64,000 nt of DNA from positions 14,891,258 to 14,955,257 of the forward strand of contig CM065693.1 of NCBI GenBank assembly GCA_017654935.2. The letters run 5' to 3'. Made by a program: the position numbers and the translations under genes. The DNA comes from Phymorhynchus buccinoides. Lineage: Eukaryota; Mollusca; Gastropoda; Neogastropoda; Raphitomidae. The notes below the pieces were generated by a model. That model did no database searches and was not told where the DNA came from. It saw nothing but the letters and a program-made list of their open reading frames with translations. Shown in pieces: positions 35,384-46,439 of this stretch (its first letter is position 1; each line of letters begins with the position of its first letter).

Positions 35384-35930
35384 TTAAAGATGGACCCTGA
35401 CGGATGAGTTTTTGCAAGAAGCACGTCGAGATCACCAGAAAGACAGCATTTTCAAGGATCGAAACGCTCACTTTGCTCTGGTGTCCTTGAAATTAAACCG
35501 TCACAACGGCGATTCCACCTTGGCGGAGATGCCGGAGAGAGTAGCCATTTTCGATGGGGTGGGTGGAGGTCACTCATTGTGGTTGAAGCGTTTTCTTTGT
35601 AGTGCGGTAAAAAAAGAGGAGGTATGTCCTTTGTTGTGAGCGAAACTCCTTTACATAAACTGTGTATAAAAAAAAGAGTTAAATAATGCTTGTTTTGCGA
35701 AAACTTAGTGCAAACGATTTGGCTACCATTAGAAAAGAGACAAAACATGCCTTCTCTTTGGGTGAAATAATTTGATTTCCAGCACCTCCGCCAAGGAGGA
35801 ATCGCCGATTTGACAGTTTGATTTCTAGGAAACCAGAGCAAAGTGAGTGTTGCAATCTCCGTAAAGGTTGTTTTCCTGGTGATCTCGACGTGTTTATTAC
35901 AAAAACTCATCCGTCAGAGTGCCCCTTTAA
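35384..35930. mobile_element. Long-TIR palindromic MITE, family P1 (copy 2)
   Basis: Inverted relative to copy 1 at 81-607, with TTAA at both ends (35384-35387 and 35927-35930). Shared arm words are AGCACGTCGAGATCACCAG, CACTTTGCTCTGG, CACCTTGGCGGAG and their complements. The interior is non-coding. Confidence 0.75.
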
Positions 35931-36169
35931 GTAGCTATTCTACACAATTTTCAAACGAATCCATACCAATGGATCGCGCAAAAAAGATGGATCCGTCATT
36001 TGAACAACTATCGAAGGATGTTTGCCCATATAATGGATTACAAAATGTAAGCTTACATTATGTGCCTTTAATCGCTCTTAAGTTTTATTGATTTGTTCTG
36101 TTGATCACTGTAACTGTCAGGATGTAGGTCAGTCAAGGCTCCCCAGTTGTCATTCTTTCCACCCATTAC

Positions 36170-38530
36170 CCTTAATAAACCAACACATTGATCACATGTC
36201 ACATTACTCTCTTTACTAATAAACCAACACATTGATCACATGTCATATTACTCTTTACTGATAAACATTGATGACATCAGTCACGTTACTCTCTCTTTAT
36301 TAATAAACCAACACATTGACCACGTCATATTACTTTATTTACTAATAAACATTGATCACATCAGTCACGTTACACTCTCTGTATTAATAAACACATTGAT
36401 CACATCAGTCATATTGCTCTCTTTACTTATAAACATTGATCACATCAGTCACGTTACTCTCTATTAATAAACAACACATTGATCACATCGGTCATATTAC
36501 TTTCTTTACTAATAAACTTTGATCACGTCAGTCACGTTACTCTCTTTCTGGATAAACCGACACATTGATCACAGTCATATTACTTTATTTACTAATAAAC
36601 ATTGATCACAGTCACGTTACTCTCTATTAATAAACAACACATTGATCACATGTCATATTACTATCTTTACTAATAAACATTGATCACATCAGTCACGTTA
36701 CTCTCTGTCATATTACTCTCTTTACTAATAAACTTTGATCACATCAGTCACGTTACTCTCTATTAATAAACACATTGATCACATCAGTCACAATACTCTT
36801 TGCTAATAAACACATTGATCACATCAGTCACAATACTCTCTCTTTACTAATAAACAACACATTGATCACATCAGTCACAGTACTATCTCTTTACTAATAA
36901 ACAACTTATTGAACACATCAGTCACAATACTCTCTTTATCAATAAACAACACATTGATCACGTTGCTCTCTCTTTACTAATAAACATTGATCACATCAGT
37001 CACGTTACTCTCTTTATCAATAAACAACACATTGATCACATTGCTCTCTCTTTACTAATAAACATTGATCACATCAGTCACGTTACTCTCTCTTTATTAA
37101 TAAACAACACATTGATCACATCAGTCACAATTCTTTCTCTTTACTAATAAACAACACATTGATCACATCAGTCACGTTACTCTCTCTTTACTAATAAACA
37201 ACACATTGATCACATCAGTCACAATACTCTTTACTAATAAACAACACATTGATCACATCAGTCACAATACTCTCTCTTTACTAATAAACAACACATTGAT
37301 CACATCAGTCACAATTCTCTCTCTTTACTAATAAACATTGATCACATCAGTCACGTTACTCTCTTTACTAATAAACAACACATTGATCACATCAGTCACA
37401 ATACTCTTTACTAATAAACAACACATTGATTACATCAGTCACAATACTCTTTACTAATAAACAACACATTGATCACATCAGTCACAATACTCTTTACTAA
37501 TAAACAACACATTGATCACATCGGTCACAATACTCTCTTTACTAATAAACAACACATTGATTACATCAGTCACAATACTCTCTTACTAATAAACAACACA
37601 TTGATCACATCAGTCACAATACTCTCTCTTACTAATAAACAACACATTGATCACATCAGTCACAATACTCTCTTTACTAATAAACAACACATTGATCACA
37701 TCAGTCACAATACTCTTTACTAATAAACAACACATTGATCACATCGGTCACAATACTCTACTAATAAGCAACACATTGATCACATCGGTCACAATACTCT
37801 ACTAATAAGCAATACATTGATCACATCGGTCACTATACTCTACTAATAAGCAACACATTAATCACATCGGTCACAATACTCTAATAATAAGCAGCACATT
37901 GATCACATCGGTCACAATACTCTAATAATAAGCATCACATTGATCACATCGGTCACAATACTCTACTAATAAGCAACACATTGATCACATCGGTCACAAT
38001 ACTCTAATAATAAGCAACACATTGATCACATCGGTCACAATACTCTTCTAATAAGCAACACATTGATCACATCGGTCACAATACTCTAATAATAAGCAGC
38101 ACATTGATCACATCGGTCACAATACTCTAATAATAAGCATCACATTGATCACATCGGTCACAATACTCTAATAATAAGCATCACATTGATCACATCGGTC
38201 ACAATACTCTACTAATAAGCATCACATTGATCACATCGGTCACAATACTCTACTAATAAGCATCACATTGATCACATCGGTCACAATACTCTAATAATAA
38301 GCAGCACATTGATCACATCGGTCACAATACTCTAATAATAAGCAGCACATTGATCACATCGGTCACAATACTCTAATAATAAGCATCACATTGATCACAT
38401 CGGTCACAATACTCTACTAATAAGCATCACATTGATCACATCGGTCACAATACTCTACTAATAAGCATCACATTGATCACATCGGTCACAATACTCTACT
38501 AATAGGCAGCACATTGATCACATGTCACGT
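36170..38530. repeat. AT-rich minisatellite, about 42-47-bp unit, about 55 copies
   Basis: Unit core is ACTAATAA(A/G)CAACACATTG then ATCACATC(A/G)GTCACAATA and CTCT. The left third (36170-37100) is irregular, with GTTACTCTC and shortened units. The middle uses AATAAACAACAC with ATCAGTCAC. The right third (from about 37740) is strictly 42 bp and switches to AATAAGCA(A/G/T)CAC with ATCGGTCAC. Homogenisation therefore increases to the right. Confidence 0.95.
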
Positions 38531-38660
38531 TACTAGTGGACCAGGTGCACCATGTGCTCTACCTTTTTTGGATTCATTATTTTAACACAGTTTAAACCTT
38601 TCTTAAAAATGGCGTATTTCTTTCATTTATGTTTATTTAACACACATGGGCCCTAAATAC

Positions 38661-38677
38661 GCGCGCGCGCGCGCACA

Positions 38678-38776
<99 letters not shown>
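38661..38776. repeat. (GC)n(AC)n microsatellite
   Basis: A short GC alternation followed by about 50 AC dinucleotides. Dipeptide frames (VCVC, THTH) over it are not coding. Confidence 0.95.
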
Positions 38777-39027
38777 GCAGGCACGCACACATAATCACAC
38801 TGACGCAGCCGCTCACACGCGCACTCGGGCTCACTGACGCACACGTACATACTATACACCTGCACACCTGAGAGATCGAGATCATGAAAAGTTAGTAAAT
38901 CGCTTCGATCGGTACGCCTTTTTTTTCTAACAAATTAATGATCGGGTTTTTCGCTATGCTTATGCACATTTTACCTATTAAAATAATTTCATTGATTAAT
39001 TTCAGTTTGTCCTTGATTTTATCATGA

Positions 39028-39362
39028 TTATAAGCCAAAAAGGACAGCGAATAAATTAAGGTTTATTTGTATGCCTATGAGAATATGGATGAATGTATCT
39101 AGCTCTGTCCCAAAAAATCGTATCGGTTCACATTCATAATAGAAGTGTTCAACAAAATCTATTTTATCCCTGCATATTGAACATGTATTATCTTCAACAA
39201 CTTTCATTTTGTTTAACATGATATTGGTTGGAAAGATGTGTATCAATTTCCACTGTAGCTCTCTCGAGCACGTTTCTTTTGTGGCCGAGAAAAGTGTTTT
39301 CCGTGTGCTGTCAGTTATTTCAAATCCCAAGTTTCTGAGCCAGAAGCCGTATGCGCATGGTT
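39028..39362 (-). pseudogene. L1/Tx1-like LINE ORF2 C-terminus (zinc-binding region)
   Basis: The minus-strand frame includes LQWKLIHIFPTNIMLNKM, then CSICRDKIDFVEHFYYECEP. The pattern W+hhH.hhPTN..L.KM...C..C....D...H.F.C is that of the C-terminal zinc-binding segment of L1/Tx1-type reverse transcriptase ORFs. The copy is 5'-truncated near 39362, where a TTAGG-like run (TTAGGTTAGGTTGG) begins on the plus strand. It is not functional. Confidence 0.65.
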
Positions 39363-39633
39363 AGGTTAGGTTGGTGTAATATTCCTCTCTGTTGATAGTT
39401 TATTACCAACCGTGATCGTAGAGAGCGGATTGGTAATGTTTTCACTCGTGTCTGAGGTGGTGTTTGTATGTATCCTCTCTAGCGTTTGAACGGACGGACT
39501 TAGGGTGCTCAGATTCTGCATGCGGGTGGGTAGATAGGTAGATCTAGGCCAAGTTCGATAATGAAGGTTATGGGTCAAAGGTCAAGATCACTGGAGTCGA
39601 ATAACGCTGCCGAGCGGTTGGTGATTTAGCGTC

Positions 39634-39910
39634 TTAACGCTCCACTTTCTGAATATTTGTCATGTATTTTTTGGTTTTGTGCAATAGATATTGGCTTCGC
39701 ATCACGACTATCTTGACATGAAGTGATAACATCCTCGTCATTTCTCCAGGAGGCTGAAATTGCGTTAGTGCATTGTATTGCATTAAGGTAGTGGCAGCGT
39801 TTTGGTTCAATTTGTCCTGAATTTCTTCTAGTGACATGAATTTGTTTTGACCCTCTAAAATAATATCTTTAGCTCTTTCTATACTATTGCATTTCCAAGT
39901 AATAAAGAAG
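39634..39910 (-). pseudogene. Possible second piece of the same LINE ORF2
   Basis: The minus-strand frame contains SIERAKDIILEGQNKFMSLE, then EIQDKLNQNAATTLMQYNAL. This resembles the segment upstream of the zinc-binding region in L1/Tx1-type ORF2 proteins. It ends in a stop and is separated by about 270 bp of other sequence from the C-terminal piece, so the element is rearranged or interrupted. The assignment is by motif shape and is tentative. Confidence 0.4.
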
Positions 39911-39980
39911 AGTTACTGTTTCTAATATTGCACTAGTGAATTATTCCATAGTAATTGATCACATAAATTATCTCTTTTAA

Positions 39981-40221
39981 CCCTTTCACCTCCAAAGTCG
40001 CATTTTAGCACCACAATGATTTAACTTCTATGTCACTAAGAGGCATCAAATTGGGGCCTATTATCCAAAGACACTGTTGTCTTAGTTTTGGGAAGTAAGG
40101 ATAGACCTTATGCTATATAATTATGTCGTAAGAATCCCCAACACTGCAGATGGATTTTGTTCTCTACCCAGGTATATTTAACGGAAAGCTTTTGGCTCAA
40201 ATATGGCTGGCGGTGAAAGGG
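39981..40221. mobile_element. TTAA-flanked MITE, family B (copy 3)
   Basis: CCCTTTCACCTCCA...TGGCGGTGAAAGGG with TTAA at 39977-39980 and 40222-40225. Same orientation as copy 2, about 240 bp. Confidence 0.8.
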
Positions 40222-40822
40222 TTAACATCATTGCTCGAAGGAAATAATGGTTAACGCCCTCTTTGGCCTTTCGGCCATGTGGGGCTAAAAAGATATTGCT
40301 CGAATCAGTGTTTTGTATTCTAAGTATGTACATAGTACGTTTCTCCACAAATCACTTTTTATGTTGTTTACTGCCTTTAATTTACTTATTTACTTGGTCT
40401 ACAATTTATTTCGTCTATACCTTTATCTGCAATTTTATTAAAGAACCATAATACTAATAGGCGTGTGAAGGTGTGTCATAGTACTGGAAGACCAAACTAT
40501 ACACATGTATTTAAAGGGAAGGTACAATCGGTTGCCTACAATTAGTTCAACAGCGCTTACGTCCCTTTTGTTCGAATTGCACCTTGCTTCTCCAGAAAGC
40601 TATGCTGTATAACATACGTTTATGAATAAAATTCAGAATGTTAATACATTTTATGGGGTTAAGGTTTCACCCAAGGAACAACCAACTGTTGGAGATATAA
40701 AAAAAAAAAGTCATTTGTTGTATCTGCTTGAAAAGAAGCACTGTTCTGCATCTTGCAATTCATCGTACATTATGAGGGAACTTTTGCACGGGGGAAATTT
40801 AAGTTGTAGCAAGTTAATATCT

Positions 40823-40870
40823 GTTGGTGACATGGCCTTAGCTGTCGACGGGGCAATAATCTTAATCTTA
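40823..40870 (+). mobile_element. 3' tail of retroelement family T (copy 3)
   Basis: GGTGACATGGCCTTAGCTGT then CGACGGGGCAATAATCTTAA. Third copy of the tail seen at 19766 and 33382. Confidence 0.5.
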
Positions 40871-41288
40871 AGTTATATTTGTATTTTTAAGATATCGGGA
40901 CATTACTGGTGTTGAACAGCCTCCGGGCATTGCCTGCAGGATCGTTCCCACCATGTTTATATCTACTAATGTCCCATATATGTGTCTGTTCCAAACCGGA
41001 GGACGTTAAAGCCTTGAGCAGACTCTCAATTCGATATAAACAGAATAGAATATGAATTTAATCCACTTAAATTCTTTCCTGAAAAAAACGTACGGTAATA
41101 TGTTAGTTGATGGACTTTTACAACATGCATCGCTAGACTAAATAACATTATTGGACGGTATAAATTCTATTATAAGAGTGACTTCAAGCAGTGACTGGGA
41201 AAACCATCCAGCCTATTATGCTTATTATGTTTTGTACGATTATAGTGATGAACACAGCAAGGCAACTGGGAGATTGGGGCGCAAAGTA

Positions 41289-41502
41289 GGGGAAGACGGG
41301 GTAAAAAGCGCATGGGCGGGTAAGAAGCCCACCCCAATTATCTCATGAAATAAAGAAAATTTCAGTCAAATTTGCCCATGAGACGAATGCTAGACATTAA
41401 CGCTCGTCTCATGGGCAAAATGAGACTGAAATTTGCTTAATTTCATGAGATAATTGGGGTGGGCTTCTTACCCGCCCATGCGCTTTTTACCCCGTCTTCC
41501 CC
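41289..41502. mobile_element. Hairpin MITE, family H1 (copy 2, intact)
   Basis: GGGGAAGACGG...CCGTCTTCCCC with TA on both sides. This is the empty-site counterpart of the LINE-containing copy 3. Confidence 0.9.
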
Positions 41503-41977
41503 TAATGTTCACAGAGTTAACTGTACTGCCCACAATATATCCCCACTCCGTAGCCGTAAGTGTCATTGGGGTAGTCCATTTGACGTTTTGCTCTCGGAGA
41601 ACATCTTTCTGCAGCCGCACACATCGCTCTACCAAGGAGCAACGTACTATGAGAGCCACGCACGCACACACACACACACGCGCGCGCGCACCCAACCACC
41701 TACACACGCACACATACGAATGCACGCACTCGTACAGAGAGAGGGGGGGTGATATGAGGGAGGGAGAGAGAGAGACAATCGAAGAGACGGACATTCAGAA
41801 ATCAGAATGTCGGACAGAAAGAGCCCTGCTTAGGATTATTGTCGCTGTTTTGAAAAACGAAATTCCCAAGTTTTCATTCCCTTTTTTCGTTTTTGTGCTT
41901 AGATTTTAACGCTGCGACAATTTGTCACTGTGTCAACAGATTGTTGAGACACTTCCTAGTAGTAGCTCAGTGTGTGC

Positions 41978-41989
<12 letters not shown>

Positions 41990-42012
<23 letters not shown>

Positions 42013-42083
42013 GGGGAGAGAGAGAGTTTTGACAATTTGAATGGTTTATTGCGTCAGGCTTAGAACCTCTAGACACGAGATAG

Positions 42084-42152
<69 letters not shown>

Positions 42153-42180
42153 ATACGAATACGAATACGAATGTTTTATT
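41990..42180. repeat. (GT)n, (GA)n and (CGAATA)n microsatellites
   Basis: GA runs at about 41994-42026 and 42089-42149, then CGAATACGAATACGAATG followed by TTTTATTGAGGG. On the minus strand this reads as AATAAAACATTCG(TATTCG)n. That would be a polyadenylation-like signal with a hexamer tail, suggesting a 3' retroelement end. Confidence 0.7.
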
Positions 42181-42221
42181 GAGGGTAAAAATGATAAGCT
42201 ACAATAGCTTCTTATCACCTG

Positions 42222-42278
42222 GTTTGATTTCTAGGAAACCAGAGCAAAGTGAGAGTTGCAATCTCTGTAAAGGGTGTT
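42222..42278. mobile_element. P1 MITE arm fragment at the duplication junction
   Basis: TTTGATTTCTAGGAAACCAG then AGCAAAGTGAGAGTTGCAAT matches one arm of the P1 elements at 81-607 and 35384-35930. It lies exactly between the two copies of the 1.3-kb tandem duplication. Confidence 0.7.
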
Positions 42279-42653
42279 GAACTGCCTCCGGGCATTGCCT
42301 GCAGGATCGTTCCCACCATGTTTATATCTACTAATGTCCCATATATGTGTCTGTTCCAAACCGGAGGACGTTAAAGCCTTGAGCAGACTCTCAATTCGAT
42401 ATAAACAGAATAGAATATGAATTTAATCCACTTAAATTCTTTCCTGAAAAAAACGTACGGTAATATGTTAGTTGATGGACTTTTACAACATGCATCGCTA
42501 GACTAAATAACATTATTGGACGGTATAAATTCTATTATAAGAGTGACTTCAAGCAGTGACTGGGAAAACCATCCAGCCTATTATGCTTATTATGTTTTGT
42601 ACGATTATAGTGATGAACACAGCAAGGCAACTGGGAGATTGGGGCGCAAAGTA

Positions 42654-42684
42654 GGGGAAGACGGGGTAAAAAGCGCATGGGCGG
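42654..42684. mobile_element. H1 hairpin MITE (copy 3), left part
   Basis: GGGGAAGACGG through GCATGGGCGG, then broken by the LINE. The remainder is 47024-47205. Confidence 0.85.
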
Positions 42685-42805
42685 CCCAAAAGACTACTAT
42701 AGAGAGGCCACGCCTTGCAGGCAGCATGGTCACTCTCTCTCTCAGTTTTTTGTGATAGTGTTGTTCATAGACTGTGTAGTGTGGTGAAAGTTGTACGAGT
42801 GCAGC

Positions 42806-45800
42806 ATGATGGAGTGGAGCATGTATTGGTGTGTGTTTTGTGCCATTCTGCCACCAGATATACTGGTTATTTGGATTTCTTTTTTGGCACAATTCTCGAG
42901 TATTCTCGCCGGTCAAGAAACGCCATTTCCCCAACCCCACCTTTCCCAACATCTGGATTCCATTTCGTCCATCCCTACAGCATACCACCATCCCGCCACT
43001 ACAGCGTCTCTTTCTTCAGAAGAGGGATTCGTTCCCTCCATCTCCACACCCACTACCCACCACCACCCCTCCCTCCTTGTTCCTTTCGCCCGGGTCTCTT
43101 ACTCCAGGCAACAGCTTTTATCTGTGGCCCCATCAACACTGGACCCCTGTATAGTGGATGCTATTAGAGGGGCAGGAATTGGTTACCACCTCCCTCGCGC
43201 TCGAACACATAGAGGGGGACGTCGAAAGCAGAAGAAAATCGGCATTGTGTGTGGAAACAGGCCTGACCCTGCCACTACTACTCAACCCCCGCCAGCTGAC
43301 AGCAGTAAATCCTCAGAGCAACAACACGGCGTGTCATCCTCGTGTTCCCGTCTTCCAGACAGCGCTAGGCCTGGTAATAGGCTTAGCGACAGTACAACGG
43401 CTACAACTAAGCGTTTGGCTGCTAACACGGACAACTTGATTCAAATTCCTCTTTCCTCCTCTGTTCGCAAGAACACTAAACTTACAGTTGCCTCTTTCAA
43501 CGCCCAATCTGTTGGCCCAAATTGTAGACAGAAAAGAGCTGGCATCACTTCCTTCATCACCGACAATGACATTGACCTACTGTTTGTGGTAGAGACATGG
43601 CTCAAACCGCAGGGGGATGAAGCCGTTTGTGCAGATTTGACCCCTGAGGGTTATGCCATCAAGTCTCTGCCACGCCCCTCTCGTCGTGGTGGCGGTATCG
43701 CTGTTATCTACAGAGACACCCTCACCCCCCACCTCACCTTCAACTCTACCTTCCCGTTCGACCATTCTTCCTTCGAACTGTTCCAAGTCTCGCTGACCTC
43801 ACAGCATAGTGTGTTGCATTTTATGTGTGTGTATCGTCCTTGGCCCACGTCTGTAAATAAACTGACTGAAACTTTGTTTTTTGAACAATTCCCTTGTCTG
43901 CTTGACCATTGTAACACGCTTCATGGAAACCTGTGTCTGTTAGGGGATTTTAATTTTCATGTTGACTCTCCCACTGATCGTAGCTCTATTAAGTTTTTAG
44001 AAGTGTTAGATATGTACAATCTTCATCAATCTGTGTCCGGACCCACTCACAAACATGGCCACACTCTGGACTTGGTGATAGAAAGGCCCAGTGATGGAGT
44101 TCACCGATCCTCAGAGGTCAATCATGACCTCGAGTCTGACCATGTTTGTGTTGTGAGTTTGTTTGACATAGAGCTCCCTGTCCACAAACACGTGTACCGC
44201 AGCGTCAGAAATATCCGCGCAATCGACAGAACTGTTTTCGGAAATGATATCAAAGTAGAATTATCTAAGTACACATCTAGTTCTTGTACTGCCGCTGAGT
44301 ACGATAGTGCCCTTCGGTCAGTATTGGACAAACATGCTCCTGTTTCTTCACGCAAAGTTTCTTCTAGCAGAGAATCAAGTCCTTGGTTTAGTGTGATGCC
44401 TAACGAAATAAAAGAAGCAAAGAAAAAACGAAGACAGGCCCAAGCACAATCAGATTCTTCAGGGCTCACTGTACATAAACAAATATATAATAAAGCTAAA
44501 AATTGTGTGACTTTCTTGACAGATCAGGCAAAAACGATGTACTACAGTACCAAAATTGCAGCGGCAAGATCTAGTAAAGAACTGTATTCTATTACAAACA
44601 AACTGTGTGCAAGGGTTAAACCTACCAAACTTCCGACTGTTTACCCCCCACCATCATTGCCATGTGTGTTTTCTGATTTCTTTCATTCCAAAATTGAGAA
44701 CATTAGGAAAGAGCTTGACTTGCAGCCCACTGTTTCACACCCCCTAGGCAAAGATTTTGTAGGCTCCCCTCTTGTTGCTTTTTCGCCTGTGTCTGAGAAA
44801 GATGTCGTTGATGTTTTGAAAAGATCTGCCCCCAAGACGTGTGACCTTGACCCTTTACCAACCCCTTTGTTGTATGAATGTCTTGATGTTGTTGTGCCTG
44901 TCATGACTCAGATCATAAACGACTCTTTACTGAGTGGTGTTTTCCCTGACCTGTACAAAACTGCTCTTGTTAAACCCTTGATAAAGAAGCCTACCATGGA
45001 TCATAATGACTTGAAAAGTTATCGGCCTGTGTCCAACTTAGCGTTTGTCTCCAAAATAATCGAGAAAATTGTCCTTGCACAATTGTCTAACCATCTGTCA
45101 GCAAACAATTTGTTCAACCCCCTCCAGTCTGCCTATCGACCTGCTCACAGCACTGAAACGGCTCTGACTAAAGTTCTTAACGATCTCCTCTTAGCTCTTG
45201 ACAATGGAAAAGTGTCAGTCTTGACTCTCCTAGATCTGTCGGCAGCATTTGATACAATAGATCACACCATTCTTCTATCCCGGCTGGAACGTGTTTTTGG
45301 AATCCATTCTACAGTTCTACAGTGGTTCTCCTCATATCTAACAAATCGCTTTCAGACTGTCTTGATCAACAACTGCAGTTCAGATCCGAAGTTAATTTCT
45401 TGTGGTGTACCTCAGGGATCTGTATTGGGGCCAGTTCTCTTTGTCCTGTACACTGCTCCTCTCTCTGATGTTTTTGCTAGTCACTCTGTTATTGACCATT
45501 CCTTTGCTGATGATACCCAGCTTCAAAAATCGGCGGAACCTACCCAACTTGACAGCGCTATTCAGTCTATGGAATCCTGCCTTCATGATGTCAAATCCTG
45601 GATGACATGCAACAAATTAAAACTTAATGATGACAAAACGGAAGCTCTGATTGTTTCCTCTCAGCGTATGTCTGCAACGATATCTCTTCCAGAAACTCTT
45701 ACAGTTGGCAATGCTTGTGTTCAGTTTTCTAAGTCAGCAAAGAATCTCGGAGTTACCCTCGATTCAAATCTTACAATGCATAAACAGGTTATTAATCTCA

Positions 45801-46354
45801 TACGTTCCATCAATTATGAGCTCAGACGAATCAGTGCTGTTCGACACTTTCTGTCTGTTGCAGCCACGAAAACTCTTATTTCTGCCTTTATTCTTTCCCG
45901 CATTGACTATTGCAACTCTCTTCTCTGTGGCTGTCCTAAGTATCTCCTGCAACGTGTTCAAAAACTGCAAAACAGTGCAGCACGCCTCACTCTCAAGATT
46001 CCACGTTCTGATCATATAACACCTCATCTTCGTAACTTGCACTGGCTTCCAGTAGAGGCTAGAATCAAGTATAAAATAGCTTGCCTTTGTTTCGGTGCTG
46101 TTCACTCCTCTGGTCCCGTCTATCTCTCCGAACTAGTAACTGTCTACTTACCTGCTCGCTCCCTACGTTCTTCCTCTGACTGCTGCACACTCAAGGTTCC
46201 TCGGGTCCACACGAAATCGTTTGGTGAACGATCCTTCTACTATTTAGCACCTCACTTATGGAATTCCCTCCCACAACATGTCCGCTCATCTGACTCTATC
46301 TCCGCCTTTCGCTCTGCCCTTAAAACTCACTTGTTTCGGACATATTATGATTGA
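42806..46354 (+). CDS. LINE ORF2: EEP endonuclease and reverse transcriptase
   Basis: 1182 codons from ATGATGGAGTGG; the frame is open slightly upstream without an earlier ATG. Residues 1-225 are Ser/Thr/Pro-rich with a basic HRGGRRKQKK patch and no clear domain. The endonuclease-exonuclease-phosphatase domain spans about 228-455, with SFNAQSVG (N232), VVETWL (E263), LLGDFNFHVD (D381, N383) and SDH (444-446). The RT spans about 690-960: SYRPVSN (738-744), LLDLSAAFDTID (D810), CGVPQGSVLGP (from 866) and FADD (900-903). The C-terminus has LHWLPVEARIKYKI and HLWNSLPQHVRSSDSISAFR, as in L2/CR1-group proteins. All catalytic residues are present and no stop interrupts the frame, so the enzyme could be active. 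No separate ORF1 is present. This may be a single-ORF element or a 5'-truncated one, and the exact clade (L2, CR1, Rex1, Crack) cannot be fixed by eye. Confidence 0.93.
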   Translation: MMEWSMYWCVFCAILPPDILVIWISFLAQFSSILAGQETPFPQPHLSQHLDSISSIPTAYHHPATTASLSSEEGFVPSISTPTTHHHPSLLVPFARVSYSRQQLLSVAPSTLDPCIVDAIRGAGIGYHLPRARTHRGGRRKQKKIGIVCGNRPDPATTTQPPPADSSKSSEQQHGVSSSCSRLPDSARPGNRLSDSTTATTKRLAANTDNLIQIPLSSSVRKNTKLTVASFNAQSVGPNCRQKRAGITSFITDNDIDLLFVVETWLKPQGDEAVCADLTPEGYAIKSLPRPSRRGGGIAVIYRDTLTPHLTFNSTFPFDHSSFELFQVSLTSQHSVLHFMCVYRPWPTSVNKLTETLFFEQFPCLLDHCNTLHGNLCLLGDFNFHVDSPTDRSSIKFLEVLDMYNLHQSVSGPTHKHGHTLDLVIERPSDGVHRSSEVNHDLESDHVCVVSLFDIELPVHKHVYRSVRNIRAIDRTVFGNDIKVELSKYTSSSCTAAEYDSALRSVLDKHAPVSSRKVSSSRESSPWFSVMPNEIKEAKKKRRQAQAQSDSSGLTVHKQIYNKAKNCVTFLTDQAKTMYYSTKIAAARSSKELYSITNKLCARVKPTKLPTVYPPPSLPCVFSDFFHSKIENIRKELDLQPTVSHPLGKDFVGSPLVAFSPVSEKDVVDVLKRSAPKTCDLDPLPTPLLYECLDVVVPVMTQIINDSLLSGVFPDLYKTALVKPLIKKPTMDHNDLKSYRPVSNLAFVSKIIEKIVLAQLSNHLSANNLFNPLQSAYRPAHSTETALTKVLNDLLLALDNGKVSVLTLLDLSAAFDTIDHTILLSRLERVFGIHSTVLQWFSSYLTNRFQTVLINNCSSDPKLISCGVPQGSVLGPVLFVLYTAPLSDVFASHSVIDHSFADDTQLQKSAEPTQLDSAIQSMESCLHDVKSWMTCNKLKLNDDKTEALIVSSQRMSATISLPETLTVGNACVQFSKSAKNLGVTLDSNLTMHKQVINLIRSINYELRRISAVRHFLSVAATKTLISAFILSRIDYCNSLLCGCPKYLLQRVQKLQNSAARLTLKIPRSDHITPHLRNLHWLPVEARIKYKIACLCFGAVHSSGPVYLSELVTVYLPARSLRSSSDCCTLKVPRVHTKSFGERSFYYLAPHLWNSLPQHVRSSDSISAFRSALKTHLFRTYYD

Positions 46355-46370
46355 TTAGTGTTTGTGAGTG

Positions 46371-46371
<1 letters not shown>

Positions 46372-46436
<65 letters not shown>
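46372..46436. repeat. (GT)n tract in the LINE 3' UTR
   Basis: About 33 GT dinucleotides followed by a G-run. A second GT tract is at about 46780-46858. The truncated relative ending at 60619 has GT expansions in the same relative place. Confidence 0.9.

Positions 46437-46439
<3 letters not shown>

Larger units (their letters stand above)
40912..42221. repeat. Tandem duplication, copy A (1.3 kb)
   Basis: Begins GTTGAACAGCCTCCGGGCAT and ends AGCTTCTTATCACCT. It is nearly identical to copy B (42279-42684 plus 47024-47864), with a handful of substitutions and microsatellite length changes. It holds an intact H1 hairpin MITE (41289-41502), CA/CG-rich and GA-rich microsatellites, and the CGAATACGAATACGAATG run. 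A minus-strand frame crossing 41470-41680 has a protein-like stretch (YPNDTYGYGVG in one frame, LREQNVKWTTPMTL in another) but no identifiable domain. Confidence 0.9.

Noticed and set aside
35452..35910. 152-codon minus-strand frame, with similar frames at 53-592
   Set aside because: The frame lies inside the P1 palindromic MITE. Similar peptides in the other copy reflect shared DNA. There is no transposase motif.
38637..38885. Poly Val-Cys, Thr-His, Arg-Glu and Ser-Leu frames here and at 7000, 49335, 55664, 60239, 62184 and 63109
   Set aside because: These are dipeptide readings of GT, CA, GA and CT microsatellites.
41454..41909. 151-codon plus-strand frame and its copy at 47157-47459
   Set aside because: It starts inside the H1 MITE and reads through CA/CG and GA microsatellites. 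The duplication makes it look conserved, but the two copies are simply near-identical DNA.
43158..46105. Additional open frames of 60-125 codons on both strands
   Set aside because: They are shadows of the 1182-codon LINE frame.
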